DNA of 22,360 nucleotides from JBJXHB01 sp046160725. GTDB lineage: Bacteria; Pseudomonadota; Gammaproteobacteria; Burkholderiales; Burkholderiaceae_C. Location of the stretch: positions 1-22,360 of the forward strand of contig JBJXHB010000441.1 of NCBI GenBank assembly GCA_046160725.1, read 5' to 3'. Of the stretch, positions 14,954-22,360 are shown in pieces (the stretch's first letter is position 1; each line of letters starts with the position of its first letter). The notes beneath the pieces are model-generated. The model ran no database searches. It was given only the letters and a program-made list of their open reading frames with translations, and was not told the origin of the DNA. The translations under genes and the position numbers were made by a program.

Positions 14954-15032
14954 GGCAGCCGGCTGGCTGCCGACCGACCACCAGGCAGCCTTGCGGCTGC
15001 CGACCGACCACCAGGCAGCCTTGCGGCTGCCG
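14954..15032. repeat. Three tandem 30-bp units, each with a conserved 7-bp hairpin
   Basis: The units 14971-15000 and 15001-15030 are identical. The preceding 30 bases (14941-14970) match at 20 positions. Each unit holds GGCAGCC-N4-GGCTGCC: 14954-14971 (loop GGCT), 14984-15001 and 15014-15031 (loop TTGC), with exactly 30 bases between starts. In the divergent copy the differences fall in the loop and linker while all stem bases are kept. The array lies in the porin 3' untranslated region, between the stop codon and the terminator. Confidence 0.85.
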
Positions 15033-15037
15033 GGTGA

Positions 15038-16033
15038 TCAGAAGTTGTGGCGGATACCGGCCGAGTAGCCGCCGCCGGCGCTGAGGCCGGACACCTTGTC
15101 ACGCATCCATACGGCGTACAGGTCGGTGCGCTTGCTCAGGAAGTACTGGTAGCCGGCCGAGATGGTGGTGCGGCTGGCACCGGTGCTCGGAGAGATGCGG
15201 CCGTACTGGAACAACACCGCGTTCTGGCCGACCGGGGCACGCACGCCCAGGCCGGTGATCTTGAAGTCGCGATTGGTGGTGCTGTTGTCCACGTTGCCAA
15301 ACTGGCCGAACAGCTTGGCCACGCCCAGGTCGTAGGAGCCGGCCAACTGCCATGTCTTGGTGTCGTTGGTCGGCCCGCCACTGTCCTTCTTGACGTCCTG
15401 CCAGGCAAAGGCCACCGACGCCGGGCCGGCGCCGTAGCTGGCGTTGAGGCCGAAGCTGCGGCCATTGCTGCCCTCGCCCAGTGCGGCGATGGCGCCGAAG
15501 CCAAAGCCGCCGAAGCGCGGGCTGAGGTACTGCACCGAGTCGTTCCAGCCGGTGTCGCCGGTGACCGTGCCGCTGGTGAAGTAGTGGCGGATGGCCGGCG
15601 AGTAGCCGAACGAGTCGCCGAAGGCGTTGTTCAGCAGCGTCTGCACGAACAGCGGCGTGGTGTTGCGGCCGAAGGTAACGGTGCCGACGCCGTTCTGGCT
15701 CAAGCCGACGGTGGAGTTGCGGGCCCAGAAGTTGTCACCGTTGAAGCGGCCGGCCGCGCCAGTGTCGTTGCGCACGAAATGCTCCAGCCGGAACTGCGCG
15801 GACATGCCGCCGCCCAGGTCCTCCTGGCCCCGAAAGCCCAGGAAGCTGGTGGTCATCTGGCCGCTGTCGACGCCCTTCACGGCACTGGCGGCGCCCGGCG
15901 CCTTGGTCGAGCCCAGGCTCAGGTCGATCAGGCCGTACATGGTGTAGCTGGCCGGGGCCTGCGCCTGGACGGCACCAGTCAACGCCAGCGCTGCAGCGGC
16001 GGCCAGGGTATGGAGAACACTCGAACGGGTCAT
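15038..16033 (-). CDS. Gram-negative porin (Burkholderiales-type trimeric outer-membrane porin)
   Basis: This encodes 331 residues: a signal peptide (MTRSSVLHTLAAAAALALTGAVQAQA) followed by APASYTMYGLIDLSLG, the classic first strand of betaproteobacterial general porins. Other family segments are SFLGFRGQEDLGGGMSAQFRLEH, RNSTVGLSQNGVGTVTFGRN and a C-terminal strand ending in phenylalanine (SAGIRHNF), the signal read by the BAM machinery. It should form a 16-stranded beta-barrel trimer for small hydrophilic solutes. The ATG at 16033 has AGGAG 8 bases upstream (16042-16046); an upstream frame extension is unlikely. A sigma-54-like promoter at 16182-16196 precedes it. Downstream come three tandem hairpins and a terminator. 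Its place next to puuD hints at a role in purine or nitrogen uptake, which is inference. Confidence 0.94.
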   Translation of the reverse strand: MTRSSVLHTLAAAAALALTGAVQAQAPASYTMYGLIDLSLGSTKAPGAASAVKGVDSGQMTTSFLGFRGQEDLGGGMSAQFRLEHFVRNDTGAAGRFNGDNFWARNSTVGLSQNGVGTVTFGRNTTPLFVQTLLNNAFGDSFGYSPAIRHYFTSGTVTGDTGWNDSVQYLSPRFGGFGFGAIAALGEGSNGRSFGLNASYGAGPASVAFAWQDVKKDSGGPTNDTKTWQLAGSYDLGVAKLFGQFGNVDNSTTNRDFKITGLGVRAPVGQNAVLFQYGRISPSTGASRTTISAGYQYFLSKRTDLYAVWMRDKVSGLSAGGGYSAGIRHNF

Positions 16034-16181
16034 GCAAAGGGCTCCTGTGGAGGTGGGTGAAATCGGGATAGGCGAAAGTGGACCATGCGCGGGTGCCATC
16101 TCGGGGCCGCTGTGGCACGGATGCATCGTCAAGAAGCAGTGTCAGCGTCCTGCCAGTTGTCTGTTGCCATGGCCACGCGGC

Positions 16182-16196
16182 GCAAGAAGGGTGCCA
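16182..16196 (-). promoter_or_regulatory. Candidate sigma-54 (-24/-12) promoter for the porin
   Basis: On the minus strand TGGCAC-CCTTC-TTGC matches all ten core positions of the RpoN consensus (TGGCAC-N5-TTGC) with correct GG to GC spacing. It sits in the 181-bp gap between puuD and the porin and would give a leader of about 135-140 bases. No strong sigma-70 pair is apparent in the same gap. The activator binding site cannot be identified here. Confidence 0.45.
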
Positions 16197-16214
16197 GGCA
16201 GGCCGAAACGAGGG

Positions 16215-17414
16215 TCAATCGGCCCTGGCGCCGCCCTCGAACCAGCGCTTGATCAGCGCCCGCTCGTCGTCGGTGATCTGGGTCGCGTTGTTCAGCGGCA
16301 TCAGCTTGAGCACAACGGTCTGCTGGTACACCGCCTGCGCATGGCGGCTGATCAGCTCCGGCGTGTGCAGCGCGATGTTCTTCTGCTGCAGCTGGGCGTT
16401 ATGGCACATCACGCAGCGCTGGTCGACCACCGCCTTGACGGCCGCCATCGACACCGGCGGCGCCCCGGGGGCGGGCGCGGCCGCCGGTGGCGGTGCCAGC
16501 CACACCACCAGGGCCAGGATCAGCGCCACGCCACCGGCGGCATAGCCCCAGGGCGCCGGCAGGCCCTTGACATGGGCCTTGTGCCGGGCCACGAAGAAGT
16601 GGCGGATCAAGGCACCCGCGGTCATGATCAGCACCAGCACCAGCCAGTTCCAGCGCCCCTGGTACAGCCAGCCATAGTGGTTGGACAGCATGGCGACCAG
16701 CACCGGCAACGTCAGGTAGGTGTTGTGCACGCTGCGCTGCTTGCCGCGCTGGCCGTGCACCGGGTCCACCGGCTGGCCGGACGTCATCGCCGCCACCACC
16801 TTGCGCTGGCCCGGAATGATCCAGAAGAAGACATTGGCGCTCATCGCCGTGGCCACCATGGCGCCGACCAGCAAGAAGGCTGCACGCCCGGCGAAGAGCT
16901 GGCAGGCGGCCCAGGAGGACAGGACGATCGCCAGGAACACCGCGGCGCCGACGATGCGGTCACCGTCCGGCCCCTTGCCCAGCGTGCGGCAGATCAGGTC
17001 ATAGACCAGCCAGAAGGCGACCAGGAAGCCCAGCGCCGCCGCGACCGCGCCCGCCGGTGTCCAGGCATGGACCGACTTGTCGATCAGGAAGCTGCCGGCG
17101 TTCCACAGGTACAGCACCACGAACAGCGCAAAGCCGGACAGCCAGGTGGAGTAGCTCTCCCAGTAGAACCAGTGCAGCTCGGTGTGGATCTTCTTCGGCG
17201 CGAGCATGTACTTCTGCGGGTTGTAGAACCCGCCGCCGTGCACCGCCCACAGCGCGCCGTCGACGCCCTTTTCCAGCAGGTCCGGCGACTTGGGCCGGAT
17301 CAGGTGGTTGTCCAGCCAGACGAAATAGAAACTGGAGCCGACCCATGCGATGGCGGTGATGACATGCAGCCACCGCAGCAGCAGGTTGGCCCAGTCGAGG
17401 AGATAGGTGTCCAT
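16215..17414 (-). CDS. puuD: Urate hydroxylase PuuD, membrane-bound with C-terminal cytochrome c domain
   Basis: This 399-residue protein matches PuuD, the integral-membrane, cytochrome-linked urate oxidase that converts urate to 5-hydroxyisourate without making peroxide. The N-terminal part has about eight membrane helices and conserved stretches: WLHVITAIAWVGSSFYF near residue 15, GGGFYNPQKY near 60, HWFYWESYSTWLSG near 81, the SVHNTYLTLPVLVAMLSNHY stretch near 230. After a Pro/Ala-rich linker (about 308-322) comes a cytochrome c domain with the haem motif CVMCH near 334 and a likely Met ligand in KLMPLNN near 368. The start at 17414 has GGAG 10 bases upstream. It lies 168 bp downstream of xdhB on the same strand, so the product of XdhAB, urate, is its expected substrate. 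Confidence 0.95.
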   Translation of the reverse strand: MDTYLLDWANLLLRWLHVITAIAWVGSSFYFVWLDNHLIRPKSPDLLEKGVDGALWAVHGGGFYNPQKYMLAPKKIHTELHWFYWESYSTWLSGFALFVVLYLWNAGSFLIDKSVHAWTPAGAVAAALGFLVAFWLVYDLICRTLGKGPDGDRIVGAAVFLAIVLSSWAACQLFAGRAAFLLVGAMVATAMSANVFFWIIPGQRKVVAAMTSGQPVDPVHGQRGKQRSVHNTYLTLPVLVAMLSNHYGWLYQGRWNWLVLVLIMTAGALIRHFFVARHKAHVKGLPAPWGYAAGGVALILALVVWLAPPPAAAPAPGAPPVSMAAVKAVVDQRCVMCHNAQLQQKNIALHTPELISRHAQAVYQQTVVLKLMPLNNATQITDDERALIKRWFEGGARAD

Positions 17415-17431
17415 CTCGAATGCGCTCCAAC

Positions 17432-17532
17432 CTGCTCACCACCGCGGGCGCTCTGAGCAGACCAAGGTTGCCGCCTCCAGGAGCGAGAACCCCGCTCCGC
17501 GCCGCTGCGGCCTGTGCACCGAAGTGTATACA
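17432..17532 (-). promoter_or_regulatory. xdhB-puuD intergenic control region: TGTATACA palindrome and two hairpins
   Basis: TGTATACA (17525-17532) is an AT-rich 8-bp palindrome in an otherwise very GC-rich gap and could be an operator half, a -10 (TATACA), or both. Downstream toward puuD are two perfect inverted repeats: GGAGCG/CGCTCC (17480-17485 with 17493-17498, loop of 7) and CTGCTCA/TGAGCAG (17432-17438 with 17454-17460, loop of 15). The second ends 3 bases before the GGAG ribosome-binding site of puuD. The features are seen directly; regulation of puuD by them is inference. Confidence 0.4.
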
Positions 17533-17582
17533 GTCAGCGAGAGATCAGCCAGCACATCGCCAGGGCCCCTGCGGCGCGCCGG

Positions 17583-19934
17583 TCAGGCCGCGGCCCGGCG
17601 GGCCCGCTCGCAGGCCAGCAGGATGCGCTCCGGCGTGGCCGGCGCGTCCAGCGACACCGGCGCTGCATGTCCGGCGCTGGCCGACACCGCGTCGCGCAGC
17701 GCGAAGAAGGTCGACAGCGCCAACATCAACGGCGGCTCGCCCACCGCCTTGCTGCGGAACGGCGTGGGCTTGATGTTCTGCACATCGGCCAGGCTGACGT
17801 TGAAGGCCTCCGGCACGTCGGACGCGACCGGGATCTTGTAGGTGCTGGGGCCGTGCGTCAGCAGCCGGCCCTTGCCGTCCCACACGCACTCTTCCATCGT
17901 CAGCCAGCCCATGCCCTGGATGAAGCCGCCCTCGATCTGGCCGCGGTCGATGGCCGGGTTGATGCTGCGGCCCACGTCATGCAGGATGTCCACGCGCTTG
18001 AGCCACCACTCGCCGGTGCGGGTGTCGATCTCGACCTCGCTGGCGGCCGCGCCGTAGCAGAAGTAGTAGAAGGCCCGGCCCTGCAGCTTCATCATGTCGT
18101 AGCCGATTTCGGGCGTGCGGTAGTAGCCCACCGCCGACAAGCCGACCCGGTCCAGCCAGGCCTGCTTGACGACGTCCTTCCAGGCCATGGTCTTGCCGCC
18201 GCAGCGGGCCTGGCCGGCCGCAAAGCTGACCTCCGCCGCTGTGCCGCCCAGGGCCCGGGCCACCACCGCCGCCAGGCGCCCGCGCAGCTCGTCGCAGGCC
18301 AGGCCGATGGCGGCGCCGTTGATGTCGGCGCCGCTGGAGGCCGCCGTGGCGCTGGCGTTGGGCACCTTCTGCGTGTCGGTGGCCGTCACGCGCACCAGGC
18401 CCACCAGAAGGCCCAGGCCGTCGGCCGCCACCTGCGCCATCTTGGTGTTCAGGCCCTGCCCCATCTCGGTGCCGCCGTGGTTCACGCTGACGGTGCCGTC
18501 CTGGTAGATGTTGACCAGGGCGCCGCCCTGGTTGAGCATGGTGGCCGTGAAGGAAATGCCGAACTTCAACGGCGTCAGCGACAGGCCGCGCTTGCGGTGA
18601 CGGTGCGTGGCATTGAACGCGGCCACCTCGGCGCGCCAGCCGCCATAGGACGACGACCGCGCCAGCTCGTCGATCAACCGGTCGGCGACGAAGTCCTCGA
18701 TCACCATGCCATAGGGCGTGGTCATGCTGGCCGGGTCGCCGCTGGCGGCCGGGTCGCGGTACAGGTTGGTGCGCCGCACGTCCAGGGCGTCGTGCCCGAG
18801 GTCGTGGGCAATGGCCTCGACCACCGTCTCGATGCCGAACATGCCCTGCGGCCCACCAAAGCCACGGAAGGCCGTGGCCGACTGCATGTGGGTCTTGCAG
18901 CGGTGGCTGGTGACCTTGAGATGCGGCAGGTGGTAGCAGTTGTCGATGTGCAGCACGGCGCGGTCGTTGACCGGGCCGGAGAAGTCCACGCTGTAGCCGC
19001 AGCGCGAGGCCAGCGTCACCTCCAGGCCGAGGATGCGGCCCTGCTCGTCGAAGCCGACCTCGTAGTCGATGCGGAAATCGTGGCGCTTGCCGGTGATGGT
19101 GAAGTCGTCGTCGCGGTTGACCCGCAGCTTGACCGGCCGCTGCAGGTGGAAGGCCGCCAGGGCCGCGCTCTGGCTGAAGATGCTGGCCTGGCCCTCCTTG
19201 CCGCCGAAGGCGCCGCCCATGCGGCGGCAGATGACCTCCACATCGTGTGTGCCCAGATTGAGCGCCGCGGCGGCCTCACGCTGGTTGCCGTCCGGATGCT
19301 GGGTCGATACGAACAGCGTCAGCTGCCCGTCCTCGCGCGGCACCGCATAGGTGATCTGGCCCTCCAGGTAGAACTGCTCCTGCTGGCCGCAGGTGGTGCG
19401 ACCCTTCAGCCGCCGCGGGGCGGCGGCGATGGCCGCGGCCGCATCGCCACGCGCCAAGGTCTTGGTCGGCAGCACAAAGGCCTGCGCGGCCAGGGCATCG
19501 TCGATGGTCAGGATGGCCGGCAGCGCCTTGACCGCCACCTGCGCGCGACGCGCGGCCTCCCTCGCGTACAGCATCTCGCGCGCCACCACCACGGCCACCG
19601 GCTGGCCCAGGTACTGCACCACGCCATCGGCCAGGAACGGGTCGTCGTGGATGATCGGGCCGCAGTTGTTCTCGCCCGGGATGTCCCGGGCCGTGAAGAC
19701 CGCCACCACGCCATGCTCGCGCAGCAGCGCGGCGCGGTCGATGCCCTCGCCGACCAGCTCGCCATGGGCCACCGGCGACAGCACCAGCGCGGCATACAAG
19801 GTGCCGCGCAGCTCGGCGATGTCGTCGGTGTAGATGGCCTGGCCGGTGACATGCAGCCGGCCGGACTCGTGTTCCAGCTCCTGGCCCTGGGCGCCGAGCG
19901 CGACCAGTTCGTCCAGCGTGTGTGGCGCGTTCAT
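17583..19934 (-). CDS. xdhB: Xanthine dehydrogenase, molybdopterin-binding large subunit
   Basis: This 783-residue protein is the molybdenum-cofactor subunit of bacterial two-gene xanthine dehydrogenase, which oxidises hypoxanthine to xanthine and urate in the cytoplasm with XdhA. Conserved signatures are RRMGGAFGGKEGQ near residue 239, TAFRGFGGPQGMFG near 355 (substrate-contacting Arg), MGQGLNTKMAQVAADGLG near 490, IEGGFIQGMGWLTMEE near 670 and the catalytic Glu in KAVGEPPLM (Glu733). The length is normal and no key residue is missing. The start at 19934 is well supported: GGAGG lies within the last codons of xdhA, and the xdhA stop is only 3 bases away, so translation is coupled. The maturation factor gene xdhC, often next in such operons, does not follow; puuD does. 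Confidence 0.96.
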   Translation of the reverse strand: MNAPHTLDELVALGAQGQELEHESGRLHVTGQAIYTDDIAELRGTLYAALVLSPVAHGELVGEGIDRAALLREHGVVAVFTARDIPGENNCGPIIHDDPFLADGVVQYLGQPVAVVVAREMLYAREAARRAQVAVKALPAILTIDDALAAQAFVLPTKTLARGDAAAAIAAAPRRLKGRTTCGQQEQFYLEGQITYAVPREDGQLTLFVSTQHPDGNQREAAAALNLGTHDVEVICRRMGGAFGGKEGQASIFSQSAALAAFHLQRPVKLRVNRDDDFTITGKRHDFRIDYEVGFDEQGRILGLEVTLASRCGYSVDFSGPVNDRAVLHIDNCYHLPHLKVTSHRCKTHMQSATAFRGFGGPQGMFGIETVVEAIAHDLGHDALDVRRTNLYRDPAASGDPASMTTPYGMVIEDFVADRLIDELARSSSYGGWRAEVAAFNATHRHRKRGLSLTPLKFGISFTATMLNQGGALVNIYQDGTVSVNHGGTEMGQGLNTKMAQVAADGLGLLVGLVRVTATDTQKVPNASATAASSGADINGAAIGLACDELRGRLAAVVARALGGTAAEVSFAAGQARCGGKTMAWKDVVKQAWLDRVGLSAVGYYRTPEIGYDMMKLQGRAFYYFCYGAAASEVEIDTRTGEWWLKRVDILHDVGRSINPAIDRGQIEGGFIQGMGWLTMEECVWDGKGRLLTHGPSTYKIPVASDVPEAFNVSLADVQNIKPTPFRSKAVGEPPLMLALSTFFALRDAVSASAGHAAPVSLDAPATPERILLACERARRAAA

Positions 19935-19937
19935 GGC

Positions 19938-21440
<1,503 letters not shown>

Positions 21441-21473
21441 GCGCTTCGACCGGGTGGGTGGGGGAAGCGGATG

Positions 21474-21479
21474 ATTCTA
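21474..21479 (-). promoter_or_regulatory. Candidate -10 element for xdhA
   Basis: TAGAAT on the minus strand, in the context CCTAGAAT, is the same octamer as before the BMP gene. It would start transcription about 27-30 bases before the xdhA ATG. No convincing -35 hexamer is visible. The 134-bp gap holds no gene. Confidence 0.35.
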
Positions 21480-21574
21480 GGCAGCGGCTGGAGCCCCCGG
21501 CCTGCGGAAACTACCGCCCGGCCGCATCGGGACACAGCGGGACAGCCGGCCGCGCCAGGTCGCCGCGCCGCCGC

Positions 21575-22360
21575 TCAGGGCTTCAGGTCCGCCGCCTTGA
21601 TCGCGGGCTGCCAGTCGGCGACCTGGCGGGCCACGAAGGCGCTGAAGTCGGCCTGGTTCTGGTGGCGCGCGGTGATGCCCAGTTCCTCGAAGCGCCTCAC
21701 GATGGCCGGGTCGGCCACGATGGCGGCCAGTGCCTTGCCCAGGCGGTCGGTCACCTCGGCGGGCAGGCCGGCCGGGCCGGATACGCCGAAGTAGTTCTCG
21801 GCCACGAGTTGAGGGAAGCCCAGCTCCACCACCGTGGGCACGTCGGGCAGCATGGGCGAGCGCTGCGGCGTGGTCACCGCCAGGCCGCGGATCTGCCCGG
21901 CCTTGACCATCGGCACGAAGGCGGTGATGACGTCGATACCGACCGGGATCTGGCCGGCGATCAGGTCGGTGGTCATGGGCGCACCGCCCTTGTAGGGAAT
22001 GTGGGTCATCTGGATCTTCATCGCCGACTTGGCCATCTCACCGACGATGTGGCCGATGGAGCCCGGGCCGCCGCTGCCGAAGTTGTAGCCCGGCGCCGCG
22101 GCGGCCCTGGGCAGGTCCTTGAGCGTGGCAGGGCCGGTCTTCGGGTTGGCCATGATCATCACCGGCGCCACCCCCAGCATGGCCACGTGGGTGAACTGCC
22201 GGACCGGGTCGTAAGGCGGCTTCGGTACCGTGAACGGGCCGATCGACGTGGGTGTGGAGTTGGACAGCATCAATGTGTAGCCGTCCGGTGCCGCGCGCAC
22301 CACCTCCAGGCCGCCGATGGTGCCGCCGGCGCCGGGCTTGTTGTCGACCACGACCGGCTG
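21575..22360 (-). CDS. Bug/TctC-family tripartite tricarboxylate transporter substrate-binding protein (5' partial)
   Basis: The frame runs off the right edge of the window. About 261 residues are present of a usual 320-330, so the signal peptide and the first 60-70 residues are missing. Recognisable Bug features are QPVVVDNKPGAGGTIGG at the edge, the following VVRAAPDGYTLML, YNFGSGGPGSIGHIVGEM, HIPYKGGAPMTTDLIAGQI, the LAVTTPQRSPMLPDVPTV stretch and the C-terminal LADWQ-like VADWQPAIKAADLKP. These periplasmic proteins are strongly expanded in Burkholderiales and bind carboxylates and other small ligands; the ligand here cannot be predicted. It is on the same strand as xdhA with a 134-bp gap, so co-transcription is possible but not shown. 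Confidence 0.93.
   Translation of the reverse strand, partial: QPVVVDNKPGAGGTIGGLEVVRAAPDGYTLMLSNSTPTSIGPFTVPKPPYDPVRQFTHVAMLGVAPVMIMANPKTGPATLKDLPRAAAAPGYNFGSGGPGSIGHIVGEMAKSAMKIQMTHIPYKGGAPMTTDLIAGQIPVGIDVITAFVPMVKAGQIRGLAVTTPQRSPMLPDVPTVVELGFPQLVAENYFGVSGPAGLPAEVTDRLGKALAAIVADPAIVRRFEELGITARHQNQADFSAFVARQVADWQPAIKAADLKP

Overview
This is a gene-dense, GC-rich window that looks like a chromosomal segment of a betaproteobacterium, most likely Burkholderiales (Comamonadaceae or the Ideonella/Rubrivivax group). The evidence is the short Burkholderiales-type trimeric porin, the Bug/TctC solute-binding protein, the fused indolepyruvate oxidoreductase and the uniformly G/C-ending codons. I see no tRNA, rRNA, CRISPR, insertion sequence or phage gene. 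The genus is inferred from gene families, not from a marker gene. Fourteen full-length or partial protein genes are clear, plus one acyltransferase gene with a damaged 5' end. No gap without a gene exceeds about 205 bases.

Left part (1-5419): the end of a nitronate monooxygenase-like flavoprotein faces a nitroreductase. A divergent gap then leads to a 1198-residue one-piece indolepyruvate:ferredoxin oxidoreductase. Middle (5427-12635): an acyltransferase-3/SGNH membrane protein whose conserved N-terminal motif is interrupted by an amber codon, a large FtsX-type permease without a visible ATPase partner, a YgiD-type extradiol dioxygenase, a BMP-family periplasmic binding protein with a structured leader, and a small membrane protein. 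Right part (12638-22360), all on the minus strand: an SDR coupled to an M20 amidohydrolase, a porin with an unusual 3' hairpin array and a sigma-54-like promoter, then puuD, xdhB and xdhA, and the end of a Bug-family binding protein.

The functional core is purine oxidation. XdhA/XdhB oxidise hypoxanthine and xanthine to urate, and PuuD, a membrane urate hydroxylase with its own cytochrome c domain, takes urate to 5-hydroxyisourate. The nearby porin and the BMP protein (a family that includes nucleoside/purine-binding members) could supply substrate. XdhC, 5-hydroxyisourate hydrolase, OHCU decarboxylase, and the BMP permease and ATPase are not in the window.

The signals most worth following are non-coding: a compact hairpin/pseudoknot-capable leader directly after a good -10 element upstream of the BMP gene, a 20-bp palindrome in the -35 zone of that promoter, three 30-bp-spaced identical-stem hairpins plus a terminator after the porin, and a TGTATACA palindrome with two hairpins in the xdhB-puuD gap.
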